DNA from: Symbiodinium natans
Lineage: Eukaryota; Sar; Dinophyceae; Suessiales; Symbiodiniaceae
Reading direction: 5' to 3'
Length of the DNA stretch: 64,000 nt
Assembly (NCBI GenBank): GCA_905221605.1
Contig: CAJNDS010000535.1
Span: 518,388 to 582,387 of the forward strand
Shown here one piece after another: positions 60,001-63,855 of the stretch; the first letter of the stretch is position 1; every line of letters begins with the position of its first letter. The notes beneath the pieces were generated by a model that saw only the letters and a list, made by a program, of their open reading frames with translations, was not told the DNA's origin and made no database searches. The position numbers were made by a program, and so were the translations under genes.

Positions 60001-62547
60001 GTCCAAACACAGCGATTCTCGGCAATATGGTTTCAGCAGCCACGTCTTTTTTTAAACTTAGCAGCTGAGTAGGTAACCTTTAACCTTTGGGAGTATATAC
60101 AAGCCAAAGTGGGCTGTTGGTTGAGCACGCCGGAGCAGAAAAAGCAGCCAAACCAAAACTGTAAGCCCCAAATCCTAAGCCCTAAACCCTAAGCCCTAAA
60201 CCATAAGCCCTAAACCCTAAACCCTAAACCCTAAACCCTAAACCCTAAACCCTAAACCCTAAACCCTAAACCCTAAACCCTAAACCCTAAACCCTAAACC
60301 CTAAACCCTAAGGAAGGCCAAACAGCCGCGATGAATAGCCTAGGATGCCCAGTAGTGCCCTTATTCCCTTTTTTGGGGGTGAGGTTCCCTTATAAGCCCC
60401 TTTAAGCAAAAAAGGGTACCCTTTTTAATCAAACCCTAAACCCTAAACCCTAAACCCTAAACCCTGGTTACTGAGCATCCTAGTAGCCCCAAAGCAAGCA
60501 CACAGTCGAGGCACTGCACCGGCGATGCCATCAAGATGGGCGAGGCCTGATCCCTAAACCCTAAACCCTAAACCCTAAACCCTAAACCCTAAACCCTAAA
60601 GCCTAAAGCCTAAAGCCCTAAACCCTAAAACCCTAAACCCTAAAGCCCTAAACCCTAAACCCTAAAGCCCTAAACCCTAAAGCCCTAAACCCTAAAGCCC
60701 GAAAGCCTAAGCTCTGAGGGTCCATAGCTCTCTGTTCAGGGTTCATGGGGTAGTTCGGGGCTATGCAACCTGCACCAGACAGATAGCATGGGCAGCGCCA
60801 GTCCTACAGACCAGCAAGAAGCCCTCAAGAATACTAAGCCCTAAGCCCGAAACTCTTACACCCTAAACCCTGGTCCCTAAACCCTACACACTTAAACCCC
60901 AAAGTTTATGGTCTTGAAGTCTTGGTGTGAGTTCTTGCCAAGAGAACCTGAGCGAAGAAAAGGGAGAGCTCCAGGCTTATAGTAAGGGTTTAGGGTTGTA
61001 GGGTTTCGGGTTTAGGGTTTAGGGCTTTGGGTTCGGGACCATGACAAGCACACTATGCAGGGGCCACTCCATTTGCAAGTGTTTAGGGCTTCGGGTCCCA
61101 GGGCTTAGGGCCCCCCAATGACTTCTTCTAAGGGTAGTTACACTGGGACCGGGAGTAGGCCCTTTTTTCCTTTTTTTAGGGTTGGGGTTCCCATATAATC
61201 CCCTTAAAGCCAAAAAGGGTACCCTTTTGATTCCTAGGCTACTCCCGGATCTAGTACATGTCGCCTTTAATATGGTCCCGTGCTTTCCTTAAAGCATTCT
61301 GATGAATGGGCCCTTGGGTTGTGCAGGGTAGAAGGGGCCCCGTTTGAGGGCCCATCTTGAGGGTTTAGGGTTTAGGGTTTGGGGTTTAGGGTTTAGGGTT
61401 TAGGGTTTAGGGTTTAGGGTTTGGGGTTTAGGGTTTAGGGTGGGACCATGTAACTCCCCCTGAGAACTTGTTTGCGTGGCGAGTAGAGGCAATTGGTGCC
61501 ACCACCATCGACCTTGAGTGGGTCCAGGTGCGAGACTCCATGTAGGGTTTCGCGGTTTAGGGCTTTAGGGTTTAGGGTTAGGGTTGGGTTTAGGGTTTAC
61601 TGTTTGCTGTTTCGGGTTTGCGTGCATCCATAGCCAAAGCCCTAGCTACAGCCAACACCGATTGCACTCTGGGCTTTCAGTTCTCGATTCCAAGGGTGTG
61701 AACGACCAAAAGGTACCTTGTGAATGATGGGCCGAACAGACCTTGGGGACTAAATGAACCCTAAAAGGGTTTATGGTTCATATACCTGACTAGGACTTAT
61801 AGTAGTCGGGGTACATGACCCCCAATTTTGGGGTTCATTTCGTCCCCAAGGGAGGTTGTCCTTCCGTCGTCTTTTTCCCTCTTTGTTCACGCGCTACAGA
61901 AATATTCTTCTGAGTGTGCAAGGAACGCGCGACCCGACAAGAATATTTCTGTGCGCGTGAGTGAACAAAGGGCGGGAAAGGATGGAGTGACTGACCAAAA
62001 GACGCGTTAACAGTAGTATTATTTTTGGCAGGCCACCCCAATGTACATCCTGTTGCATGAGGGTGTTCGTTTTACTATTGTCCCATGCATACCAAACTCT
62101 CGACCTACTATGTACCCTAAACCCTAAACCCTAAACCCTAAACCCTAAACCCTAAACCCTAAACCCTAAACCCTAAACCCTAAACCTACTAGGGACAACT
62201 CAACTCAGAAACTCCCATAGACCCGATTTCTGAAACCTCCAAAGCCTTCAACCGCAGCAGCACTCCTTGGACCTCCAAAGCCCTCAACCAAAACAGCAAA
62301 TCTAGGGGGGGGGGGGGGGGGGTGGGGGGGGGGGTAACCCTAAACCCTAACCCTAAACCCTAAAACCCTAAACCCTACAACCTCCACCCTAAACCCTAAA
62401 CCCTAAACCCTAAACCCTAAACCCTAAACCCTAAACCCTAAACCCTAAACCCTAAACCCTAAACCCTAAACCCTAACCCTCAACCCTAAACCCGAAACCC
62501 AGGTGCACCCGACTGGCCTCGTCAAGCCGGACGACCCCGATGCCAAG
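29625..62547 (+). CDS. soluble fumarate reductase flavoprotein (Osm1/FRDS-like), at least 16 exons, 3' end outside window
   Basis: FAD-dependent enzyme of the succinate dehydrogenase/fumarate reductase flavoprotein family; soluble members reduce fumarate to succinate and help reoxidise reduced cofactors. Sixteen plus-strand exons (listed separately) total about 770 nt over 33 kb. In order they give VIVVGGGLAG (FAD dinucleotide binding), MSAANTVVENGGRTVLLDK, FCGGNSTKA, TSGING, AGTKTQ, DTLKGGAKKPELAK, VLCANSAADVDWL, FDLDLSLVARLGGHSQPRTH, MTITYALIQMLEKVAEK, EVYKLLVNAGAVVGCE, YKKAGKTIKE, FGPMILASGGFGADF, YRPDLLHLPTTNGEH, CTGDAIKMGE, AIGATTIDLEWVQ and VHPTGLVKPDDPDAK. The order matches the family without gaps, and the His of VHPTG is a conserved substrate-region residue. 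Introns begin GT, GC or GA, end AG, and consist largely of telomere repeats and MITEs. Intron 10 is 20.9 kb and contains other genes. The start exon and C-terminal half are not seen. Whether it is expressed cannot be judged from sequence. Confidence 0.92.
30185..30391 (+). CDS. unknown coding-like block inside reductase intron 1
   Basis: Two plus frames are open. The more protein-like ends at TAA (30389-30391) and contains SNQLRAVDLEECGWTLARAS and MEAETRRGACAAFCRTCSQG. It does not belong to the reductase, whose exons join across it. Possibly a captured gene fragment. Confidence 0.35.
30443..30525. mobile_element. dispersed element shared with 38,580
   Basis: GTCATAGTTGGG, TTAAGGGGTACTTAAACCCA and GGAATATA blocks recur at 38,580-38,650 inside intron 1 of CCCH copy A. 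Ends not defined. Confidence 0.5.
31165..31226 (+). CDS. fumarate reductase exon 2
   Basis: Acceptor CATTGCAG; encodes MSAANTVVENGGRTVLLDK, the helix and strand after the dinucleotide motif. The donor is unclear (near 31221-31226) and not GT. Confidence 0.8.
31414..31510. mobile_element. MITE family 4 copy
   Basis: CATGGTCCCTGAATATGGTT on the left, TCTGATGTATGGGC and a GTTGTATAAGGTA core; related to copies at 23,950, 48,963 and 61,262. Confidence 0.45.
31601..31630 (+). CDS. fumarate reductase exon 3
   Basis: SSFCGGNSTK, the conserved GGNS segment contacting FAD in this family. Donor GC (GCGCGC). The 5' boundary is TGACAG|G with a one-base ambiguity. Confidence 0.8.
31945..31963 (+). CDS. 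fumarate reductase exon 4, a 19-nt microexon
   Basis: Encodes ATSGIN and the first base of Gly. Acceptor CGCCAG, donor GC (GCGCCG). Family motif ATSGINGA is completed by exon 5. Confidence 0.8.
32192..32330. mobile_element. MITE family 2 copy
   Basis: GGTACTTTTAACCCCACTTC and an inverted GGGTTAGAAGTACCC near the right end, then ACCAAGTAGG. Adjacent to a T17G17 tract at 32157-32192. Confidence 0.5.
32548..32597 (+). CDS. fumarate reductase exon 5
   Basis: Acceptor CCTTAG; completes Gly, then AGTKTQKGKSIPDNAE. The 3' boundary is within a few bases of 32597. Confidence 0.8.
32640..32725. repeat. (CCCCAAA)n then (CCCTAAA)n array
   Basis: A homogenised CCCCAAA block of about eight units grades into the standard heptamer. 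Confidence 0.9.
33010..33068. repeat. (CCCTGAA)n variant block
   Basis: About eight identical CCCTGAA units between CCCTAAA units, right before exon 6. Confidence 0.9.
33079..33137 (+). CDS. fumarate reductase exon 6
   Basis: IFIADTLKGGAKKPELAK, matching the family's DTLKGGAKKPEL segment. Donor GC (GCAGGA). Acceptor ACTGAG. Telomere arrays flank it: CCCTGAA/CCCTAAA before and TTTAGGG after. Confidence 0.85.
33754..33846. repeat. (TTTAGGG)n array in reductase intron 6
   Basis: About 13 perfect units. Confidence 0.9.
34142..34250. repeat. (TAGGGGG)n variant array
   Basis: A heptamer of a different register from TTTAGGG: TAGGGGG repeated about 13 times, ending just before exon 7. Translates as Pro/Tyr/Leu repeats on the minus strand, which is not a gene. 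Confidence 0.9.
34265..34303 (+). CDS. fumarate reductase exon 7
   Basis: VLCANSAADVDWL between ACCAG and GT (GTGCCT). Family pattern NSA..VDWL. Confidence 0.85.
34330..34590. repeat. CCCTAAA array with a 9-base (CCCTAAACA)n block
   Basis: Standard heptamers, CCCTATAAA variants, then eight CCCTAAACA units (about 34459-34522), then heptamers again. Confidence 0.9.
34797..34887 (+). CDS. fumarate reductase exon 8
   Basis: Acceptor CCAAG; the longest exon. Includes FDLDLSLVARLGGHSQPRTH then RGKERFP, the most diagnostic block of soluble fumarate reductases. The 3' boundary CCCAG|GACGCC is a GA donor. CCCTAAA lies before and TTTAGGG after. Confidence 0.9.
35259..35332. repeat. (CCCTAAA)n array
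   Basis: About ten perfect units in reductase intron 8. Confidence 0.9.
35843..35922 (+). CDS. fumarate reductase exon 9
   Basis: Acceptor AGCCAG; completes Gly, then MTITYALIQMLEKVAEKTNR and ARIITK. Donor GC (GCTGGG). Its 3' end is duplicated 118 bp downstream. Confidence 0.9.
36015..36057 (+). repeat. partial duplicate of reductase exon 9 end
   Basis: About 43 nt matching 35897-35941 (CCAACAGGGCTCGGATCATC onward, to GTGTAGTAG) with a 3-nt deletion and two changes. A CCCTAAA array (35,948-36,014) lies between the two copies. Confidence 0.85.
36089..36277. mobile_element. MITE family 3 copy with telomere-repeat insertion
   Basis: CCCCTCTATACTACTTGAAG at the left is matched by GTAGTATAGAGGGGGGG at the right. 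C-run/AGGTTC and GAACCTAGG/G-run inner symmetry. A short TTTAGGG tract lies within the left arm. Confidence 0.6.
37011..37060 (+). CDS. fumarate reductase exon 10
   Basis: Acceptor CCCCAAG; AEVYKLLVNAGAVVGC plus two bases of Glu. Donor GC (GCCTCT). Continues in frame to exon 11 at 57933. Confidence 0.85.
37372..37414. repeat. (CCCTTAA)n variant block
   Basis: Six identical CCCTTAA units inside CCCTAAA repeats. Confidence 0.85.
37796..37985. mobile_element. MITE family 1 copy with telomere array inside
   Basis: Ends GGACCCAGAGCAGGCCC and GGTTACTCCAGGGTCTAG. The conserved TTCCCTTATAAG motif is split as TTCCC...TTACAA by a CCCTAAA array (37,850-37,923). Confidence 0.7.
38097..38209. mobile_element. 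TIR element (ATATGGTGA...)
   Basis: ATATGGTGATTTCTC at the left and GAGAACTCACCATAT at the right form an imperfect inverted repeat around a 110-bp element, directly before CCCH unit A. Confidence 0.5.
38388..39858 (+). CDS. CCCH zinc-finger gene copy A, six exons
   Basis: Tandem CCCH protein; such proteins usually bind RNA. Exons: 38388-38572 (both fingers: CKFWRTNECKMGADCTFAH, CX7CX5CX3H, and most of CFDFVKTGFCLRGEGC), 38853 to about 38967, about 39097-39141, 39311 to about 39362, about 39484-39614 and 39744-39858. Each boundary coincides with a point where copies B and C are continuous. Intron inserts carry 4-9 bp direct repeats: CAGGTTT, TGAT, GCAC, ATGGC and GTGCCYTT. Inserts hold CCCTAAA arrays plus element fragments. 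Exon 5 has about 15 extra residues (VTDMDSNVHFGPNPH) relative to B. Downstream exon 2-like sequence (40200) carries a 2-nt shift, so the C-terminus is probably broken. Confidence 0.75.
38573..38852 (+). other. copy A intron 1 (GT-AG, TSD CAGGTTT)
   Basis: B and C read TGCAGGTTTGTCC without interruption. A reads TGCAGGTTTCTCGG, 280 bp of insert, then GTCAGGTTTGTCC. The insert holds the 30,443-type element followed by CCCTAAA, CCTAAAG and CCCTAAA repeats. Confidence 0.85.
38866..38967 (+). CDS. copy A exon 2 core
   Basis: VFEMKSKSKMMIDVHGSTFP then GIPAQADPSPFVATFM, aligned with copy B HEMKSNSKLVDVNVSPFPAI and onward. Confidence 0.75.
39744..39858 (+). CDS. copy A exon 6
   Basis: VPFGLIGGLGHKGDKAAAES then KFPSLTKASLSSSGALEH. 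Acceptor CCCTAG from the telomere array. Ends T|GC, a GC version of the GT donor used in copies B and C. A second telomere tract lies at 39,880-39,917, where copy B is continuous. Confidence 0.75.
39918..40198. other. copy A intron toward the C-terminal exons
   Basis: Holds a CATCATGCTTCTAAGCAATG segment homologous to 43,640 in copy B, then CCCCTAA-type repeats (40,110-40,165). Confidence 0.6.
40200..40430 (+). pseudogene. copy A C-terminal exons, frame-shifted
   Basis: Exon 2-like 40200-40309 has two extra bases after GACCACCT, giving an early stop. A 54-nt all-telomere intron (40310-40363, GC-AG) follows, then exon 3-like 40364-40430. That last exon still encodes ATPLHFSELDPPEIEQRLYV and a stop, differing from copy B in those codons only at silent positions from TPLHF on. 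Confidence 0.6.
40431..42407. other. unit A distal part
   Basis: Conserved with B and C at nucleotide level. Includes RLAEKQRAHGCR-type frames (40552-40590) that are part-conserved, telomere arrays, a TIR element (41049-41152), a (AAAGCCT)n variant array (41222-41291) and CCCCAAA blocks. No complete gene recognised. Confidence 0.5.
41049..41152. mobile_element. 104-bp MITE with GGGTGGCTGTCAAAAT ends
   Basis: CATGGGTGGCTGTCAAAAT (41049-41067) is inverted at ATTTTGACAGCCACCC near 41132-41147, and CATGGG is repeated at both outer ends as a likely target duplication. Present in unit A only. Confidence 0.65.
43029..44156 (+). CDS. CCCH zinc-finger protein copy B, intact, three exons, 246 aa
   Basis: Predicted exons 43029-43605, 43938-44034 and 44090-44156 total 741 nt, an exact multiple of three, ending in TAA. 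The ATG is the first in frame and is shared by all three copies. Fingers: CKFWRTNECKMGADCTFAH (CX7CX5CX3H, about residues 16-34) and CFDFVKTGFCLRGEGCRFVH (CX8CX5CX3H, about 46-65), joined by an STSELRPSPKP linker. The remainder is Pro/Asn-rich, then MDHLPRFSGTNSLAADEMNE and TPLHFSELDPPEIEQRLYV. Intron 1 starts GT followed by poly-T; intron 2 is pure telomere repeat. Reading straight through intron 1 instead gives 225 aa with a hydrophobic tail (WFCMFLLAAIILLS), the main alternative. Role inferred from family: RNA binding. Confidence 0.8.
43606..43937 (+). other. copy B intron 1 (GT-AG)
   Basis: T|GTTTTTTTTGG donor and CCCAAG acceptor; contains an 11-unit CCCTAAA array just before the acceptor. 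Confidence 0.65.
44035..44089 (+). other. copy B intron 2: 55 nt made entirely of telomere repeats
   Basis: The intron is (GTTTAGG)n from its GT to its TTTAG. Removing it joins ACA CG to G GCT TCG in frame. The same site in copy A carries 54 nt of the same repeat with a GC start. Confidence 0.75.
44451..44483. repeat. telomere tract flanked by GCTTCTACC duplication
   Basis: GCTTCTACC at 44442-44450 and 44484-44492 flank CCTAAACCC repeats. Units A and C have a single uninterrupted site. Confidence 0.85.
44733..44850. repeat. (TTTAGGG)n array
   Basis: About 17 units, mostly perfect. Confidence 0.9.
46312..46410. repeat. (TTTAGGG)n array
   Basis: About 13 units upstream of CCCH copy C; unit B has none at this position. 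Confidence 0.9.
46904..47480 (+). CDS. CCCH zinc-finger copy C, main exon
   Basis: Same 577 nt as copy B with only two base differences (AAT/AAC in RTNECK, silent; TCT/GCT, Ser to Ala in SDSLEH). Same T|GT donor at the end. Directly after the donor a CCCTAAA array (about 47,490-47,535) replaces sequence present in B. The following exon (48018 onward) carries a net frame change, so the C-terminus is probably not intact. Confidence 0.75.
47630..47850. mobile_element. two adjacent MITE family 1 variants
   Basis: 47630-47735: CTAGGATGCCCAGTAGTACC to GGTTACGGGCAGCCTAGG. 47745-47850: GCCCAGTGGTACGC to GGTAACTGGGGTACCCAG. Both have TTCCCTTATAA and GGGCACCCTT or GGTGCCCTT cores. Confidence 0.55.
48018..48123 (+). 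pseudogene. copy C exon 2 remnant
   Basis: Begins GT ATG GAC CAC like copy B. It then has an 18-base-scale insertion and a 4-base deletion relative to B, leading to a TGA before the telomere-repeat intron. Confidence 0.5.
48257..48715. repeat. 31-bp minisatellite, about 13 units
   Basis: Unit resembles GATGGACCGTTTTCGTAAGA plus ACACCGGTGCC. Since 31 is not a multiple of three, all three minus frames look open for a while (RKRSIG, TKTVHRH). It sits where copies A and B have only the telomere-repeat intron. Confidence 0.85.
48760..48930 (+). pseudogene. copy C exon 3 split by a MITE
   Basis: Encodes ELDPPE up to the MITE at 48783, then resumes with a diverged GAATTTGAGCACATGCCGGT matching the EIEQRL region of A and B. 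Confidence 0.5.
48783..48893. mobile_element. MITE family 1, full copy with empty site known
   Basis: Left end TAGGACCCCGAGTAGG, right end TTACTCCTGGGTCTA; about 111 bp. Units A and B show the uninterrupted target. Confidence 0.7.
48963..49075. mobile_element. MITE family 4 copy
   Basis: CATGGTCCCGTAATATGGGC at the left and GGGACCATATTAAGGGTCCA at the right form the inverted ends; core TACCCTATACAAATTACGGG. Confidence 0.65.
49076..51402. other. unit C distal part
   Basis: Homologous to the distal parts of A and B (landmarks at 49,117, 49,499, 50,104, 50,514, 50,926 and 51,263). Telomere arrays at 49,274-49,350, 49,522-49,560, 49,990-50,080 and 50,754-50,826. No complete gene seen. Confidence 0.5.
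50388..50508. mobile_element. MITE family 3 copy
   Basis: CTACCCCCCTCTATGCTAGG at the left; GGGAGCCTGGGAGGAGAGTAG at the right in inverted form. TTAGTTAAGC and CCTTAGTTATG lie inside. Confidence 0.55.
51403..51850 (+). repeat. truncated tandem unit D
   Basis: Repeats the first 450 bp of units B and C (from CTCTCGCTCGGA through GTTGGAGGAG, GGAATCCGACCGCGCATCCT and CAGGATGTCGTGG) and stops before the CCCH exon. Confidence 0.75.
51890..53990. other. AT-rich block without telomere repeats
   Basis: A roughly 2-kb block of clearly lower GC with no TTTAGGG/CCCTAAA. It holds about three tandem copies of a 260-290 bp unit (ATGCGAATTT..CTACTAGAG at 52258, 52521 and 52807) and three copies of a 120-bp unit (CTCTACCTACATAAC type at 52929, 53053 and 53498). 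Short open frames look like chance. No transposase seen. Confidence 0.7.
53628..53902. repeat. large fold-back (inverted repeat)
   Basis: ACCAATTTTCCGGGACTCT (53741-53759) is perfectly inverted at 53786-53804 around a 26-nt loop. Outside it, ACCAAAAA-type repeats on the left pair with GGTTTTTT-type repeats on the right for about 100 bp each. Confidence 0.85.
54040..54070. repeat. (TA)n microsatellite
   Basis: About 14 AT units between a G-run and the next island. Confidence 0.8.
54332..56133 (+). CDS. unknown split gene nested in reductase intron 10, about nine exons, ends in TGA
   Basis: Exons in order: 54332-54392 (QTCVDEFPNFGTVGCAHVMY, least certain), 54501-54577 (GPRHARQALYVAFNAERGSQ then RLL), 54730-54763 (EMLRKGADNVS, after a TTCTTTTCCTTTGTGCAG acceptor), 54901-54948 (GGARFRRAGPCLEIP), 55010-55032 (EARRNEE), 55678-55710 (LAHGVLARLLL), 55801-55873 (EVAAALFDLGLWPSSTWHEQ then IQMA), 55927-55940 (LLGD) and 56021-56133 (EAWKQAVTSCKQQEKEKERA, then QLSELKSAEGRGGASS and TGA). 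Phases agree across most joins. The last exon is charged and coiled-coil-like. Introns are telomere repeats with GT, GA or ambiguous donors. The family is not recognised. Confidence 0.5.
55076..55180. repeat. (TTTAGGG)n array in the nested gene
   Basis: About 15 perfect units in the intron after EARRNEE. Confidence 0.9.
55181..55620. other. unassigned intron sequence
   Basis: Telomere-free stretch between exons of the nested gene. The minus-strand 87-codon frame (55237-55500) has no supporting signals. Confidence 0.4.
56898..57101. mobile_element. MITE family 2 copy split by telomere repeats
   Basis: CTACTTGGTGGTTCATGGTA on the left and TACCCTGAACCTCCAAGTA on the right; a CCCTAAA array (56,998-57,060) sits in the core. 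Confidence 0.65.
57764..57925. mobile_element. MITE family 2 copy ending next to reductase exon 11
   Basis: CTACTTGGAGGTTCATGGTA on the left is mirrored by TACTATGAACCTTCAAGTAAG on the right. Intact, about 160 bp. It ends 8 bp before the exon. Confidence 0.7.
57933..57960 (+). CDS. fumarate reductase exon 11, 28-nt microexon
   Basis: G TAC AAG..: YKKAGKTIK; acceptor CTGAG. AAGGAGTCCGG here and AAGGAGTTCGG at exon 12 form an 11-bp direct repeat across the intron, with a GA donor. Confidence 0.7.
58000..58870. other. fumarate reductase intron 11 (within 57,961-58,875)
   Basis: TTTAGGG-rich at the 5' side (57,990-58,220), a C18 run (about 58,306-58,324), then dense CCCTAAA/CCCCAAA variants to the acceptor. 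The opposite repeat orientations at the two ends could pair in the RNA. Confidence 0.7.
58876..58929 (+). CDS. fumarate reductase exon 12
   Basis: EFGPMILASGGFGADFGA; the family has EFGPVILATGGFGADF here. Acceptor CTGAAG, donor GT (GTAGCT). CCCTAAA before, TTTAGGG after. Confidence 0.88.
59334..59392 (+). CDS. fumarate reductase exon 13
   Basis: DSLLATYRPDLLHLPTTNG plus part of Glu. Acceptor CCTAG, donor GC (GCACCA). Its 5' boundary lies in a 20-bp direct repeat flanking a telomere array. Confidence 0.9.
59858..59984. mobile_element. MITE family 3 copy
   Basis: C-run AAGTTCCCC on the left, GGGGCAACCTAGGGGGGCATAG on the right; core with AACTTAGTTAT and CCTAATCATGG. Confidence 0.55.
60195..60312. 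repeat. (CCCTAAA)n array
   Basis: About 16 units in reductase intron 13. Confidence 0.9.
60338..60482. mobile_element. MITE family 1 variant split by telomere repeats
   Basis: CCTAGGATGCCCAGTAGTGC on the left and GGTTACTGAGCATCCTAG on the right; CCCTAAA units (60,430-60,465) interrupt the right half. Confidence 0.65.
60511..60544 (+). CDS. fumarate reductase exon 14, 34 nt
   Basis: HCTGDAIKMGE; acceptor GTCGAG, donor GC (GCCTGA). Confidence 0.88.
60545..61143. other. part of fumarate reductase intron 14
   Basis: CCCTAAA arrays, CCTAAAG variants (60,600-60,710) and unassigned sequence. Confidence 0.6.
61144..61256. mobile_element. MITE family 1, full copy
   Basis: GGGACCGGGAGTAGGCCC on the left, GGCTACTCCCGGATCTAG on the right, about 112 bp; the cleanest copy of the family. 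Confidence 0.75.
61262..61455. mobile_element. MITE family 4 copy split by TTTAGGG array
   Basis: AATATGGTCCCGTGC on the left and GGGACCATGTAACTC on the right, with an 80-bp TTTAGGG array (61,361-61,441) between. Confidence 0.55.
61489..61527 (+). CDS. fumarate reductase exon 15, 39 nt
   Basis: AIGATTIDLEWVQ; acceptor AGTAGAG, donor GT (GTGCGA). CCAGGTGC straddles both ends of the next intron. Confidence 0.9.
61877..61972. mobile_element. 32-bp-arm hairpin
   Basis: CCCTCTTTGTTCACGCGC..ACAGAAATATTC on the left arm is inverted on the right arm (61941-61972) with two small gaps; loop about 30 nt. Lies in reductase intron 15. Confidence 0.7.
62113..62190. repeat. (CCCTAAA)n array
   Basis: About ten units in reductase intron 15. 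Confidence 0.9.
62305..62336. repeat. poly-G run of about 31
   Basis: G19-T-G10-type tract adjoining a telomere array; strong G-quadruplex potential. Confidence 0.8.
62378..62500. repeat. (CCCTAAA)n array up to exon 16 acceptor
   Basis: About 16 units ending in CCCGAAACCCAG, which provides the exon 16 acceptor. Confidence 0.9.
62503..62547 (+). CDS. fumarate reductase exon 16 (last in window)
   Basis: VHPTGLVKPDDPDAK; donor GC (GCCCTAAA). The next family block (KFLAAEALRG-like) is not present to the window end. Confidence 0.9.
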
Positions 62548-62559
62548 GCCCTAAACCCT

Positions 62560-62740
62560 AAACCCTAACAACCCTAAAAACCCTAAAGACCCTAAACCCT
62601 AAAAACCCAAATCCCTGTAAACCCTAAACCCTAAAGGCTGAACCCTAAACCCCAAACCCTAAACCCTAAACCCTAAACCCTAAACCCTAAACCCTAAACC
62701 CTAAACCCTAATTAAACCCTAAACCCTAAACCCTAAACCC
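62560..62740. repeat. CCCTAAA arrays in fumarate reductase intron 16
   Basis: Two arrays with CCCTAAAAA-type variants between. Confidence 0.85.
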
Positions 62741-62879
62741 GCCCACCACCCCTCTCCTTCTGTGGGTGAGTGGGCGCAGTCGAGCGTTCAGCGAGACCAT
62801 GGCAGGCTCTGCTGAGCTGCAGAGCCTGCAGCCGCACCCCTGAGGGGTCGCCAAGCTGAGGGGTCGCCTACCTTCAAGG

Positions 62880-63350
62880 GGAAAGTTCGGCTTCTCCCGG
62901 ACCATTTCTGTTTTTGGGCTTCGGGCCAGTCCCAGACCAATTTTGCTTCTCCCGAACCATTTCTGGGCTCTTCCCGGACAGTTTCTGAGCCTTTTTCGGG
63001 CTCCTCCTGGACAGTTTCTGCGCCTTTCGTGGGCTCCCTTTCTGAGCCTTTTTGGGCTCCTCCCGGACAGTTTCTGCGCCTTTTTTTGAGCTCCTCCAGG
63101 ACCCTTTTCTGCACCTTTTAGGGCTCCTCCCGGACAGTTTCTGAGCCTTTTTGGGCTTCTGGGCTTTTCCCAGACCATTTCAGAATTTTTTTGGGCTTCA
63201 CCCGACCATTTCTGAGCTTCGGGCTGCCCCCCCAATTTCTGAGCTTATTTGGGCTTCTCCCGACCAACTTTTTTTGGGATTTCCGGGATTCTGGGCTGCC
63301 CCCAGACCATTTCTGAGTTTCTTTGAGACCATTTCTGAGCCTTTAACCCG
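62880..63350. repeat. 39-bp minisatellite (TTTCTGAGCC...CTCCCGGACA)
   Basis: About 11 imperfect units of TTTCTGAGCCTTTTTGGGCT plus CCTCCCGGACAG. The unit is near 39 bp, a multiple of three, so the minus strand stays open (62726-63235, Lys/Arg/Gly-rich, 13-residue repeat). More likely a non-coding minisatellite within intron 16 than a protein gene. Confidence 0.75.
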
Positions 63351-63700
63351 GAAACTTCTGACTATGTTGCGCAAAGCTTTGAAAAAAAAACCCGCTCGAC
63401 AATCCGACATAGAGAAAAAAGAAAACAATGAGAAGGCCCTCCGGCCGAAGACTCCCCCAACGCAAAACCTAAATTTTTTTGGCTGCAGTTTCTTTACATG
63501 TCCTGAACACAAGCTTCTGGGCATGTTTTTCATAAGGCCTCATTGCATAACCACACTTTCGCCATGTAGCTAATCCGACGCAGAAAAATGTTGAATGGCT
63601 GGCTGGTTTTGGCTGGCTCCGGCTTGGTTTTGCCGTGAGTTGTGATTGGGTGGCCTTGGGGTGGGCATGTCTTCAAACTATCGCGTCCAGCTGACCGGTG
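63351..63700. other. unassigned sequence
   Basis: No telomere repeat and no convincing exon; CGGCTGG-type short repeats near 63,600. Confidence 0.5.
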
Positions 63701-63702
63701 CT

Positions 63703-63855
63703 ACACCCTAAACCCTAAACCCTAAACCCTAAACCCTAAACCCTAAACCCTAAACCCTAAACCCTAAACCCTAAACCCTAAACCCTAAACCCTAAACCCT
63801 AAACCCTAAACCCTAAACCCTAAACCCTAAACCTAAACTAAACCCTAAACCCAAC
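63703..63855. repeat. (CCCTAAA)n array, about 20 units
   Basis: Perfect heptamers followed by a C19 run and a short island (63,872-63,914). Confidence 0.9.
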
